64,000 bases of DNA from the NCBI GenBank assembly GCA_013140765.1, contig JABFSE010000008.1, positions 145,940 through 209,939 on the forward strand. Direction: 5' to 3'. Of this stretch, positions 8,908 through 19,456 are shown piece after piece (position 1 is the stretch's first letter; every line of letters starts with the position of its first letter). The notes under the pieces were generated by a model that saw nothing but the letters and a program-made list of their open reading frames with translations, ran no database searches and was not told where the DNA came from. This DNA comes from Sulfuriferula sp. GTDB taxonomy: Bacteria; Pseudomonadota; Gammaproteobacteria; Burkholderiales; Sulfuriferulaceae. A program made the position numbers and the translations under genes.

Positions 8908-9990
8908 ATGAGCACTTGGAAAGACCCACTCGGCAGCAATCGCATCGGTTTGTGGTTAGCCGACCGTAACGACCGCAAGCGCAACAACATTGCCCGCATT
9001 GCCGCCCGCTGGGGCTGGCTCAAACCTATGGGCGAACGTGGCAAAGTGGTTTGGGTCATGGCAGGGGCCAGCACCGACAGCGTGCGCTTGGCGGTGGAAT
9101 TAGTCCGCGCTATCCGCGAAAAACGGCTGGATATTCGGCTAGTGCTCACTTTCGAGCACGACGACCCTAGCTTACTTACCGCGCTAGACGATTGCGACAA
9201 AACAGGCTGGGGTTTATCGCCTTGCGACCACCCTCGCGCCCTCGCCCGTGCGATGGAACGCCTAAGCCCTTACGGCATCATCGTCGTTGGCGCACAACCG
9301 CGCCCCAATCTCAGTGCATTACTTAATCAACAAGCGCGGGTGTTAACTGTCAACCCACCGCAAACCGTCACTTACCAATGCGAACGCATTTATAACGGCA
9401 CAGGTAAAGGTGAGACAGCACCCGTTGCCGACATGCTGGCAAGATTAGCGCACGCCCAAATCGACCCTAATTTCAAATCACTGGTGAATCACGGCGTAGA
9501 ACGGCATTTATGGTGGCTGCATGGCGACACCCAGCATCACTTAAGCGCACAGTTCAAACAGCAAGCCAGCAACGATGTCTTATTTGTCAGCGGCACGCAA
9601 CCTGCCATTGCCCACCTCGCCATTAGTAGTTGGGATCGCAGCCCTATTGCAGGCGGCACGGTGGTGTGGATAGATGATGCAAAATGGCTACCTGCGATTT
9701 CTGCCGCCGTCACTGCCACTCACTTAGTCAGCATAGACAACAGCGTGCTCTGGCAAGCAATGGCTGGCGGTGCGGCAATATCCTGCGCACAGCATGATTT
9801 ACTCCCCAAAGCAGAATTAAACGAGGCTATCACCGCCATCGCTGATCCTAGCCAATTATGGCAAGATTACCGCGACAACCCCATACTTGCCCGCCAGCGC
9901 GGCGATAGTGCGCGGCGTTTATTCTGGCAAGAACGCAGACTAGCCGAAAGCGTCAGTGCTGAGCTAGTTGAACGTGTCTTTGAGTGGTAG
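8908..9990 (+). CDS. KDO-transferase-like (GT30-like) protein, function unknown
   Basis: A 360-residue protein of two-domain glycosyltransferase look. The N-terminal stretch around 45-75 (VVWVMAGAS, then LVELVRAIR-like helix and LVLTFEHDD) resembles the N-terminal half of WaaA/KdtA. The SVGE motif that carries the WaaA catalytic Glu is not present; the aligned region reads ASTDS. The first 30 residues are rich in Arg and Lys and show no clear membrane anchor. It lies 43 bases after exbD and 6 bases before lpxK, so a lipid A or LPS role is likely by context. It may be a divergent transferase or a non-catalytic relative. Confidence 0.5.
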   Translation: MSTWKDPLGSNRIGLWLADRNDRKRNNIARIAARWGWLKPMGERGKVVWVMAGASTDSVRLAVELVRAIREKRLDIRLVLTFEHDDPSLLTALDDCDKTGWGLSPCDHPRALARAMERLSPYGIIVVGAQPRPNLSALLNQQARVLTVNPPQTVTYQCERIYNGTGKGETAPVADMLARLAHAQIDPNFKSLVNHGVERHLWWLHGDTQHHLSAQFKQQASNDVLFVSGTQPAIAHLAISSWDRSPIAGGTVVWIDDAKWLPAISAAVTATHLVSIDNSVLWQAMAGGAAISCAQHDLLPKAELNEAITAIADPSQLWQDYRDNPILARQRGDSARRLFWQERRLAESVSAELVERVFEW

Positions 9991-9996
9991 CCTGAC

Positions 9997-11013
9997 ATGC
10001 ACAACTGGCTACAACGGCAGTGGACACACACCACGTTGTGGCATGGTTTGCTCATCCCATTATCATGGCTGTTCGCTGGCATCAGCGCACTACGCCGCAC
10101 GGCTTACCGGCTAGGTTTGCTCCGCACCGTTAAGTTACCCGTCCCTGTCATCGTCGTCGGCAATATCAGCGTAGGCGGCACGGGCAAAACCCCGCTAGTC
10201 ATTTACCTCGCACAGCAATTACAGCAACACGGTTGGCGTGTGGGTGTTATCAGCCGTGGCTATGGTGGCAATGCCGACACCGTCACCGCCGTCGCCGCAC
10301 ACAGCGACCCGCGTATCGTCGGCGACGAGCCTTTACTCATCGCGCAACGCACCGCCTGTCCCTTATATATAGGACGCAACCGCCCCGCCGCCGCCCATAC
10401 ACTACTCGCCGCCCACCCTGACATCTCCCTCATCATTAGCGACGACGGCCTGCAACACTACGCCCTAGCACGCGACATCAACATCGCTGTCATCGACGGC
10501 GCACGCGGCTTTGGCAACAATCGCCGCTTACCAGCGGGTCCATTACGCGAACCACGCACGCGCTTAGCGCAGATGAACGCCATCGTCATCAATCAAACAA
10601 GCTCATATCACCCCAGCATCCCCACTGCAATAGCGCATTACACCATGCAACTGTGCGGCCAGCAATTCACCCAATTAGCTCACCCGCGACACACCGCCAA
10701 CGCGCAAAATTTCATCGGCAAAACCATACACGCTGTCGCAGGCATCGGTAATCCACAGCGGTTTTTTGACCAATTAAGCGCGATGGGATTGACCATTATC
10801 CCTCATGCTTTCCCCGATCATCATCAATACCAGCCAGCCGACTTTAATTTTGCCAATACGAATTTATCAGCCATTATTATCATGACTGAAAAAGATGCGG
10901 TAAAATGTCAGACTTTTGCCAATGAACAAATGTGGGGCTATGCCGTTGATGCGCAATTGCCTGACACTTTCATTGCCGACCTACTCACTCAATTAGGAAA
11001 CCATCATGGATAG
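9997..11013 (+). CDS. lpxK: Tetraacyldisaccharide 4'-kinase
   Basis: LpxK phosphorylates the 4' position of the lipid A disaccharide at the inner membrane. It has 338 residues with an N-terminal amphipathic/membrane segment (about 14-30), Walker A-like [14 protein letters not shown] (about 53-66), a GYGG motif and the [13 protein letters not shown] signature. Its stop overlaps the downstream trm112 gene by 8 bases. It sits with kdsB and a KDO-transferase-like gene in a lipid A/KDO block. Confidence 0.95.
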   Translation: MHNWLQRQWTHTTLWHGLLIPLSWLFAGISALRRTAYRLGLLRTVKLPVPVIVVGNISVGGTGKTPLVIYLAQQLQQHGWRVGVISRGYGGNADTVTAVAAHSDPRIVGDEPLLIAQRTACPLYIGRNRPAAAHTLLAAHPDISLIISDDGLQHYALARDINIAVIDGARGFGNNRRLPAGPLREPRTRLAQMNAIVINQTSSYHPSIPTAIAHYTMQLCGQQFTQLAHPRHTANAQNFIGKTIHAVAGIGNPQRFFDQLSAMGLTIIPHAFPDHHQYQPADFNFANTNLSAIIIMTEKDAVKCQTFANEQMWGYAVDAQLPDTFIADLLTQLGNHHG

Positions 11014-11184
11014 CAAGCTCTTAGACATACTGGTCTGCCCAATTTGCAAGGCTCCTTTGGTTTACCACAAAACCACCCAAGAACTCATCTGCAAAGCCGA
11101 CAAACTCGCCTTCCCTATCCGTGACGACATCCCCGTCATGTTAGCAGGCGAAGCCCGTACTTTAGCTGAGGACGAAACCGTTTA

Positions 11185-11185
<1 letters not shown>
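11006..11185 (+). CDS. Trm112-family small zinc-binding protein (YcaR/UPF0434)
   Basis: A 59-residue protein, [19 protein letters not shown]... to ...AEDETV. It has the CPIC zinc motif near residues 11-14 and the [14 protein letters not shown] block typical of this family, which in eukaryotes and archaea activates methyltransferases. The start lies inside the end of lpxK (8-base overlap) and its TAA overlaps the kdsB ATG by one base (TAATG). The lpxK-trm112-kdsB order is conserved in Proteobacteria. Confidence 0.9.
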
Positions 11186-12608
<1,423 letters not shown>

Positions 12609-12616
12609 TTATCAAT

Positions 12617-13933
12617 ATGAATGAAAACATAACAGCACCGCCCACCCTAACCATCACTTCACTCAACCACGAAGGACGTGGTGTTGGGCGGCGCGAAGAC
12701 GGCAAAACTATTTTTGTCGATGGCGCGATTACTGGCGAAGTGGTTCAGTATGCGGTTTATCGCAAAAAAGATACGTTTGATATGGCGCAGATTACCAAAA
12801 TAGTCCGCCCTAGTTTTATGCGTGTGCAGCCACGTTGCCCGCATTTTGGCGTATGTGGCGGCTGTAGTTTGCAGCATATTGATGCGGGTGCGCAAATCGC
12901 CGCCAAGCAACGCTTGCTGGAGGACAATCTTGTTCATATAGGCAAAGTACAGCCTGCCAGCATTATGTCGCCTATTCACGGTCCTACTTGGGGTTACCGC
13001 ACTCGCGCCCGCATGTCGGTGCGCTTGGTGGAAAAAAAAGGCGGCGTGTTGGTCGGTTTTCACGAACGCCGTAATAGCTTTATTGCTGATATGACTTCGT
13101 GTGCGGTATTGCCGCCGCGTATTTCTGCGCTGATACCGCTGTTGCGTGAATTTATTATGCGCTTGACTATCCGCGCACAATTGCCGCAAATAGAAGTCGT
13201 CGCTACTGATGTGGTTGACGCGCTGGTTATCCGCCATATGGTGACTATACCGCCAGAAGACGAAATCCTGCTACGTGAATTTGCTGATCAGCATCACATA
13301 CAATGGTGGACGCAATCCAAGGGACCTGACACCATCAAGCCGTTTTATCCATTAGATGCGCCTGCGCTGTCTTATAGCCTGCCTGAATTCAATTTAATCA
13401 TGCCATTTCAGCCTAGCGAATTTACCCAAATCAATACCGACGTAAACCCTATTTTGATGCGCCGTGCGATGCAGTTGCTAGACCCACAGCCAGATGAACG
13501 CATCGTTGACATGTTCTGCGGGCTAGGTAACTTTACCCTGCCTATCGCCCGCCATGCGCATACCGTTGTTGGTATAGAGGGCAGTAAAGAACTCGTCGCT
13601 CGTGCGCAACAAAACGCAACCTTTAACGGCATTAGCAACACTGAATTCATGGTCGAAAATTTATTCGAGATGACCACAGAGCGCATGAACGCACTAGGTC
13701 ATTTTGATAAAATGCTCATAGACCCACCGCGTGATGGCGCATATTCACTGGTGCAAGCACTCGATGACAACGCGCCTAAACGGATAGTTTATGTGTCCTG
13801 CAACCCCGCCACCTTAGCCCGTGATGCGGCGGTGCTGGTGCACGAAAAAGGCTATCAGCTCAAAAGCGCAGGTATCGCCAACATGTTCCCGCACACCGCA
13901 CATGTCGAGTCTATCGCATGGTTTGAACGTTAA
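12617..13933 (+). CDS. rlmD: 23S rRNA (uracil-1939-C5)-methyltransferase
   Basis: A SAM-dependent iron-sulfur RNA methyltransferase (438 residues). It has an N-terminal TRAM domain (about 10-65, SLNHEGRGVGRREDGKTIFV). The cluster cysteines are in CPHFGVCGGCSLQH (about 74-87). A C-terminal SAM domain has DMFCGLGNFTLP, the DPPRDGA loop and the catalytic YVSCNPATLARD. All four cluster cysteines (one in the C-terminal region) fit RlmD. A homologue such as RlmC or TrmA would lack the TRAM domain. Confidence 0.94.
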   Translation: MNENITAPPTLTITSLNHEGRGVGRREDGKTIFVDGAITGEVVQYAVYRKKDTFDMAQITKIVRPSFMRVQPRCPHFGVCGGCSLQHIDAGAQIAAKQRLLEDNLVHIGKVQPASIMSPIHGPTWGYRTRARMSVRLVEKKGGVLVGFHERRNSFIADMTSCAVLPPRISALIPLLREFIMRLTIRAQLPQIEVVATDVVDALVIRHMVTIPPEDEILLREFADQHHIQWWTQSKGPDTIKPFYPLDAPALSYSLPEFNLIMPFQPSEFTQINTDVNPILMRRAMQLLDPQPDERIVDMFCGLGNFTLPIARHAHTVVGIEGSKELVARAQQNATFNGISNTEFMVENLFEMTTERMNALGHFDKMLIDPPRDGAYSLVQALDDNAPKRIVYVSCNPATLARDAAVLVHEKGYQLKSAGIANMFPHTAHVESIAWFER

Positions 13934-13945
13934 AAGGATGCGCAG

Positions 13946-14632
13946 ATGACACAAGATTGTTTAGCTAAAACGCGCTGGTTAGTGGTGGTGGATGTCGTCA
14001 CTGCCGCCTTAGTCGGCGTGGCGCAAGCCGCTGAACGCGCCATCAGCATACGCGGTGAATTTCACATCGTGCTCGCAGGCGGCAACACCCCTAAAGCCCT
14101 GTACGAAAAGCTAATCCATCTCGATACCGACTGGTCATGCTGGCACATCTGGTATGGCGATGAACGTTGCCTGCCCGTTGACGACCCTAGCCGCAATAGC
14201 CTGATGGCAACGCAAGCCTGGTTAGCACACTGTCCGATTCCCACCGCGCAGATACACGCCATTCCCGCCGAGCTAGGCGCAGAAACTGCCGCCGCCATTT
14301 ACAGCGAACAACTACAACAAGTAGAAATGTTCGATTTAAGCTTGCTAGGCTTAGGCGAAGACGGTCACACTGCCAGCCTATTTCCTGGGCAAGTCAACCT
14401 AGACGAAACAGCCGCCGCCATTGCTGTCCACGACGCGCCCAAACCGCCCGCCGACCGCGTTAGCCTCAGCGTACGCTGCTTAAACGACAGCCGTGCCGTG
14501 TTGTTCTTGGTAACAGGTGCGGGCAAACGCGATGCCGTCGCCGCTTGGCAACGTGGCGACAACATTCCCGCCGCCGCAATTTGTGTCAAGACAGGAATAG
14601 ACGTACTATTAGAGCCCGTTTGCATGGAGTAA
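13946..14632 (+). CDS. pgl: 6-phosphogluconolactonase
   Basis: A DevB/SOL-type lactonase of the pentose phosphate pathway, in the NagB fold family (228 residues). Visible signatures are FHIVLAGGNTPKALYEKL, WHIWYGDERCLPVDDPSRNS and LGLGEDGHTASLFPG, with the catalytic His in GEDGHTAS. No zwf or gnd is nearby. It sits 12 bases after rlmD and ends just before the DUF4139 gene. Confidence 0.92.
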   Translation: MTQDCLAKTRWLVVVDVVTAALVGVAQAAERAISIRGEFHIVLAGGNTPKALYEKLIHLDTDWSCWHIWYGDERCLPVDDPSRNSLMATQAWLAHCPIPTAQIHAIPAELGAETAAAIYSEQLQQVEMFDLSLLGLGEDGHTASLFPGQVNLDETAAAIAVHDAPKPPADRVSLSVRCLNDSRAVLFLVTGAGKRDAVAAWQRGDNIPAAAICVKTGIDVLLEPVCME

Positions 14633-14637
14633 CCAGC

Positions 14638-16053
14638 ATGAAAAAAGCATTATTAGCCAGCCTGTTTTTACTTGCCCATACTGCTCATGCCACCACCAAC
14701 GACATCAACAGCACCCTCGCCGACCAGCGTGAACTGGCGTTGACCATTTACAACGCCGACCTTGCACTGGTCAAAGATCAACGCAAAATCAGCCTGAATG
14801 CCGACATCAACCGCCTCGCTTGGCGTGATGTGTCCGCCCGCATTCGTCCTGAAACTGCCTTATTGCGCAACATCAACGATGCCGCAGGCATACGTTTATT
14901 AGAGCAAAGTTTTGATTATGACTTGCTCACACCACAAAAATTATTAGAAAAAAATGTAGGCAACAACGTCACCATCATCAAAACCAACCCAGCCACAGGC
15001 GCAGAAACGCGTGAAACAGCCACCCTACTCGCCGCCAATAACGGTGTCGTGCTCAAATTCAACGATCGCGTAGAAACCAGCATTAACGGACGCATCGTCT
15101 ATGCCAATGTACCCGACAACCTGCGCGACCAACCCACCCTCACCATGTCCGTCGTTGCCAACAAAACCGCCAGCCAAAATCTGGAATTATCCTACCTCAC
15201 AGGCGGATTATCTTGGCGAGCTGATTACGTTGCCGAACTCACCAGCGACAACAAAATGGACTTGAACGGCTGGGTCACCATTAGCAACCAAAGCGGAACC
15301 AGCTACCCCAATGCCAAGCTACAATTCGTCGCAGGCGATGTCAATTTAGTCAACCCACAAGCACGCCCCGCAATGGCAGAACGCGCAGTCATGAGCATGG
15401 CAAAAATGGCCGACGCGCCGATGGCGCAAGAAAATTTATTTGAATATCACCTCTACAGTCTAGGCCGCACTACCACCCTCAACAATCAGCAAACCAAACA
15501 AGTTGCCCTGCTCAATGCACCCCAAATCAGTGTGCGAAAAACGCTAGAACTACGTGGTGCAGACTATTACTATCAAGGTGCGAACGGCGATTTAGGACAA
15601 AAACTCAAAGCCAATGTGTATATCAGCTTTGATAACAAAGGCGGCAGTCTAGGTATCCCTCTACCCAAAGGCATCATCCGCATTTACCAAAAAGACAGCA
15701 CAGGTAATGCGCAATTTATCGGCGAAGACAGCATCGACCACACTGCCAAAAACGACACCGTGCGTTTGAAATTAGGCGAAGCATTCGATGTCTATGCCGA
15801 CAAAAAACAAACCGATTTCCAAAAAATAGCCGCCACACGCAACAGCTATGAATCCGCCTACCAAATCACCCTGCACAACGCCAAAACTACCCCAGTCACC
15901 GTCAACGTATTCGAGCCCATCCCAGGCGACTGGAGCATACTCAACGAATCACAAACCCACACCAAACCTAACGCCAACACCGCGATGTGGACAGTCACCA
16001 TCCCCGCTGAAGGTCTAACCACACTCACTTATCGGGTGCGGGTAAAGTTTTAA
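14638..16053 (+). CDS. Exported DUF4139-family protein
   Basis: Reading starts at ATG 14638, which gives 471 residues beginning with a clean signal peptide (MKKALLASLFLLAHTAHA). Longer in-frame readings overlap pgl and add Arg-rich nonsense. The mature part is a beta-rich DUF4139 domain: the LALTIYNADLALVKDQR opening, the LSYLTGGLSWRADYVAEL core, and C-terminal HNAKTTPVTVNVFEPIPGDW before a final Ig-like strand block. Members are periplasmic or outer-membrane-linked proteins of unknown role. It lies 5 bases after pgl. Confidence 0.85.
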   Translation: MKKALLASLFLLAHTAHATTNDINSTLADQRELALTIYNADLALVKDQRKISLNADINRLAWRDVSARIRPETALLRNINDAAGIRLLEQSFDYDLLTPQKLLEKNVGNNVTIIKTNPATGAETRETATLLAANNGVVLKFNDRVETSINGRIVYANVPDNLRDQPTLTMSVVANKTASQNLELSYLTGGLSWRADYVAELTSDNKMDLNGWVTISNQSGTSYPNAKLQFVAGDVNLVNPQARPAMAERAVMSMAKMADAPMAQENLFEYHLYSLGRTTTLNNQQTKQVALLNAPQISVRKTLELRGADYYYQGANGDLGQKLKANVYISFDNKGGSLGIPLPKGIIRIYQKDSTGNAQFIGEDSIDHTAKNDTVRLKLGEAFDVYADKKQTDFQKIAATRNSYESAYQITLHNAKTTPVTVNVFEPIPGDWSILNESQTHTKPNANTAMWTVTIPAEGLTTLTYRVRVKF

Positions 16054-16089
16054 GCTCATAAGCGCTTGCTTAATTCACACGGAAATACC

Positions 16090-17298
16090 ATGAATACCCC
16101 CATATCCGTCAGCTTAACTGACTCAACAGATAAAATTGCGCATCTAACGATATGGGTTTTTGCAGGTTTAACGTGCTTAATTATCAGTTGGGCAGGCTAT
16201 ACGCTCTGGCAACAATCTCGACTGAGCTCGGCATTGCATATCATGAATACACAACATGTACGCCTAGCTGAAATGAGCACCGACTTACTCGAAGCCGCTT
16301 ATAACCGCCATCAAACGGTGGTCTCACAAGTCATTACAGACGACCCATTTAAGCGCGATGAATTTCGCACCCAATATGATTATTGGGGAAACCGCGTCGG
16401 CATAGCACGGCGAGCTTTAATGGAAGCACAATTAGATGCCTTTGGTGCGAGCAACTTACAAGCGCAAAGCAAAATGATTCCACATATTGTTGCGTTACAG
16501 GAAAAAATTGTAGATTTAGCTATTGCTGACAAAACCAACGAAGCGCAGCAATTATTAGCAACGCAATTACGTGATATAGATGCCACATTCGACATACTCG
16601 TACAAAACTTACGCCAGCATGAGCAAAGCAAAGTACGCATGTATGCGCAACAAGCCAAGCAACTCAGCGCACGGATTCAATTAGTCACCATCATCCTGTC
16701 TAGCATTATTATTTTAATTATCATATCGTTAGGTTATGCTGTTTACCGCTCTTTACGCCAACGTGGTCATGACATTGTTGCCCAGGGTCGTCAACTGGAA
16801 CAAGCCGCGCTACACTTAACTCACGATGCCACCCACGACGCCTTAACTGGATTAGCTAATCGACGGCTATTTTTCGAGCGTTTAGGGCAAGCACTAGCAT
16901 GGTCTAAGCGTGAATATACCAGCATTGGTATTGCCTATATAGACCTCGATAAATTCAAGCAGATTAACGACCAGTATGGTCATGCGGCTGGCGATAGTTT
17001 GCTTAAAATCATTGCCTATCGCCTACAAACACAGCTACGCGAAATAGACACGCTGGCACGTTTAGGCGGTGACGAATTCGCCATCATTGTCATGCACGCA
17101 TCTGACAGTAACATGCGGCAACTTATTGCCCTGCTACATCAACGCATTAGCGAACCAGCTCACATTGCACCCAACGTGAATATACAACCCAGCCTCACTA
17201 TTGGTTACGCACTATGCTCAGAACACAGCATGGATGCGGATGACTTACTCGCGCAAGCGGATGCCGCTATGTATATGGGCAAACGGAATAAATACTGA
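16090..17298 (+). CDS. Membrane-bound diguanylate cyclase (GGDEF)
   Basis: Makes cyclic di-GMP. The ATG at 16090 gives 402 residues; a TTG at 16066 is possible, but the ATG has GGAAA just upstream. Two membrane helices (about 20-40 and about 200-222) flank a roughly 150-residue helical periplasmic sensor of the four-helix-bundle type. The GGDEF domain has DATHDALTGLANRR, the exact active-site motif GGDEF and the inhibitory site REID five residues before it, so product inhibition is expected. There is no EAL domain. It lies 36 bases after the DUF4139 gene and may share its transcript. Confidence 0.92.
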   Translation: MNTPISVSLTDSTDKIAHLTIWVFAGLTCLIISWAGYTLWQQSRLSSALHIMNTQHVRLAEMSTDLLEAAYNRHQTVVSQVITDDPFKRDEFRTQYDYWGNRVGIARRALMEAQLDAFGASNLQAQSKMIPHIVALQEKIVDLAIADKTNEAQQLLATQLRDIDATFDILVQNLRQHEQSKVRMYAQQAKQLSARIQLVTIILSSIIILIIISLGYAVYRSLRQRGHDIVAQGRQLEQAALHLTHDATHDALTGLANRRLFFERLGQALAWSKREYTSIGIAYIDLDKFKQINDQYGHAAGDSLLKIIAYRLQTQLREIDTLARLGGDEFAIIVMHASDSNMRQLIALLHQRISEPAHIAPNVNIQPSLTIGYALCSEHSMDADDLLAQADAAMYMGKRNKY

Positions 17299-17313
17299 AG
17301 CTGTCCCCCACCC

Positions 17314-17868
17314 TTAAAACGAAGGTGGGCTAACCGAGCTGACTAAGGTACACAACACTGTGCCGACGTTGCGAAAACGGTGTGGTTCACGGCTATTAAA
17401 ATAATAAGCATCACCTGCACTTAATACACGGGTTGCCGTGCCGACGGTGACTTCTAATTGCCCTGTCAAAATAATCCCACCTTCTTCGCCTTCATGTCGC
17501 AACATGACCAAGCCCGTATCCGCGTTTGCTTCATAGCGTTCAAATAGTATTTGCAATACATGCCCAGCACGTGCCGAGCCGATTTGGCGGTAGGATATGC
17601 CGTCGCCGCCGCTAATCTCGGTTAATTCGCTGGCGCGATAAAACACTTGATTAGCAACGGGTGGTAATTCATCGGAGAAAAATTCGGCTAACGTCATCGG
17701 TATGCCTGCCAATATGCGTTTTAATGCGCTCACTGATGGGCTAGTTTGACCTGACTCTATCAATGAAATCGTGGCGTGGGCAACGCCTACGCGCTTGGCT
17801 AAGGCACGTTGTGATAATTGATGACGTAATCTAACTAGCCGTAAACGAAATCCAACTTCTTGATCCAT
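17314..17868 (-). CDS. HTH-cupin transcriptional regulator (PuuR-like)
   Basis: A 184-residue regulator with an N-terminal lambda-repressor-type HTH (about 8-62; SQRALAKRVGVAHATISLIESG). Its C-terminal cupin sensor (about 110-180) includes RHEGEEGGIILTGQLEV, GDAYYFNSREPHRFRN. PuuR relatives control amine and amino acid catabolism. It is transcribed away from the transaminase/dehydrogenase pair at 18.0-20.9 kb, so it probably regulates that pair and itself. A palindrome in the shared promoter region is a candidate operator. Confidence 0.85.
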   Translation of the reverse strand: MDQEVGFRLRLVRLRHQLSQRALAKRVGVAHATISLIESGQTSPSVSALKRILAGIPMTLAEFFSDELPPVANQVFYRASELTEISGGDGISYRQIGSARAGHVLQILFERYEANADTGLVMLRHEGEEGGIILTGQLEVTVGTATRVLSAGDAYYFNSREPHRFRNVGTVLCTLVSSVSPPSF

Positions 17869-17901
17869 GCTGTCCCCATTCGTGTTAAGCGCGTTTAATA
17901 T

Positions 17902-17933
17902 ACGATAACATCGTGCCAGAACATCGCTATAAA
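17902..17933 (+). promoter_or_regulatory. Candidate promoter and operator for the transaminase operon
   Basis: ACGAT-AAC-ATCGT (17902-17914) is a perfect 5-base inverted repeat. It overlaps a weak -35 (ATAACA, 17905-17910), placed 17 bases before a TATAAA -10 (17928-17933). The position between divergent regulator and target suits a repressor site for the HTH-cupin protein. This is inference from layout only. Confidence 0.4.
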
Positions 17934-18022
17934 ATCAATCACTTAAATTACCTAAAATACAGTCTTGACAACATTCATTAAACACCTCGACACTAAGCAC
18001 ATTACCCACTGAGGATAACACT

Positions 18023-19456
18023 GTGCCTGACTTGCCTAATCTCGATCACTATTGGATGCCATTCACTGCCAACCGCCAATTCAAAGCCATGCCGCGATTA
18101 TTCAAAGCCGCCAAAGGCAACTATTACACCACCATAGACGACCGTGTGATATTGGACGGCACTGCGGGTTTATGGTGCGTAGCGGGCGGACACGGGCGCG
18201 AAGAAATCGCCAGTGCAGTGGCACATCAGTTACGCACACTGGATTATGCCCCTGCTTTTCAAAATAGCCACCCGCTGGCTTTTGAAGCCGCAGAACGCTT
18301 GGCGCAATATATGCCAGCGGGGCTGGATCGCATTTTTTTCACTAACTCAGGCTCAGAATCTGTCGAAACCGCACTCAAAATCGCCTTAGCCTATCACCGC
18401 ATCAACGGCAACCCGCTACGCAACAAGCTCATCGGTCGTGAACGAGGATATCATGGCGTTAATTTCGGCGGCATTGCAGTAGGCGGTATCGCGGGCAATC
18501 GTAAGGCGTTTGGCAACGGCTTGGCAGGAGTCGATCACATACGCCACCCGCTGGACATCAGCCGTAACGCTTTTACACGCAGCATTCCTGCGGATGGTGG
18601 TATCGCACTGGCTAATGAATTTGAGCAACGCATCACCACGCTACACGATCCAGCCACCATCGCCGCGCTCATTATCGAACCCATACAAGGCTCTGCGGGT
18701 GTAATTTTACCGCCTGCTGGCTACCTCAAACGTCTGCGTGAAATCTGCGACAAATACGGTATTTTATTGATATTTGATGAAGTTATCACGGGCTTTGGTC
18801 GTTTAGGTACTCAATTTGCCGCAGATTATTTTGATGTTACGCCCGACATTCTCACCTGCGCCAAAGGGCTAACCAACGGCGCAGTGCCTATGGGCGCGGT
18901 GGCAGTCAAACGCGAAATACACGATGTGTTTATGCACAACAGCCCCGCTGGGGCGATTGAATTACCGCATGGTTACACCTACACCGCGCACCCGATTGCA
19001 TGTGCGGCGGCGATTGCCATGCTGGCTATTTTTGCCGACGAAAAATTAGAAGACCGCGCCGCCAGCTTGAGTGCGTATTTTGAGCAAGCCGCGCACAGCT
19101 TACTAGACGTGCCATTCGTCAAAGACATACGCAATGTTGGCTTAGTCGCAGGGATAGAGCTAGAACCCACACCTGAGCAACCTGGCGCACGCGCATTTGC
19201 GACGTATTTGAAATGTTATGAAATGGGCGTACTAATACGCTACACAGGCGACATTATCGCTATTTCACCCCCACTCACCATAGAAAAACACGAAATCGAC
19301 AAAATATTTAGCTGCATCGCAGCAGCCTTGACCAACATTGCCGCAGATGGTGACGCAGGTCTGGATGCAACGCGCTACCTCAAAAATGAACAACTGTGGG
19401 CGGCACATCAACAAGAAATAAAATCACAACAAACCGCTTTGGAGCACGCTATATGA
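18023..19456 (+). CDS. Omega-amino acid:pyruvate aminotransferase (class III, PLP)
   Basis: Transfers an amino group from beta-alanine or a similar omega-amino acid to pyruvate. The 477-residue class III enzyme has the substrate loop [29 protein letters not shown], the Asp in [12 protein letters not shown] and the PLP Lys in [14 protein letters not shown]. The GTG start is set by GAGGA eight bases upstream. Its TGA overlaps the next ATG by 4 bases. Pairing with a CoA-acylating semialdehyde dehydrogenase points to beta-alanine to malonate semialdehyde to acetyl-CoA. Exact substrate is inferred. Confidence 0.88.
   Translation: MPDLPNLDHYWMPFTANRQFKAMPRLFKAAKGNYYTTIDDRVILDGTAGLWCVAGGHGREEIASAVAHQLRTLDYAPAFQNSHPLAFEAAERLAQYMPAGLDRIFFTNSGSESVETALKIALAYHRINGNPLRNKLIGRERGYHGVNFGGIAVGGIAGNRKAFGNGLAGVDHIRHPLDISRNAFTRSIPADGGIALANEFEQRITTLHDPATIAALIIEPIQGSAGVILPPAGYLKRLREICDKYGILLIFDEVITGFGRLGTQFAADYFDVTPDILTCAKGLTNGAVPMGAVAVKREIHDVFMHNSPAGAIELPHGYTYTAHPIACAAAIAMLAIFADEKLEDRAASLSAYFEQAAHSLLDVPFVKDIRNVGLVAGIELEPTPEQPGARAFATYLKCYEMGVLIRYTGDIIAISPPLTIEKHEIDKIFSCIAAALTNIAADGDAGLDATRYLKNEQLWAAHQQEIKSQQTALEHAI

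Noticed and set aside
12659..13237. 192-residue minus-strand frame inside rlmD
   Set aside because: Antisense of a gene with all RlmD motifs; composition and lack of a start signal mark it as a shadow.
14545..14637. Extended N-terminus of the DUF4139 protein
   Set aside because: The added residues are Arg-rich and antagonise the signal peptide; they are an out-of-frame reading of pgl.
17305..17328. CCCACC/GGTGGG hairpin between the cyclase and the HTH-cupin gene as a terminator
   Set aside because: Bulged stem, no T run, and it overlaps the end of the regulator gene; too weak to list.
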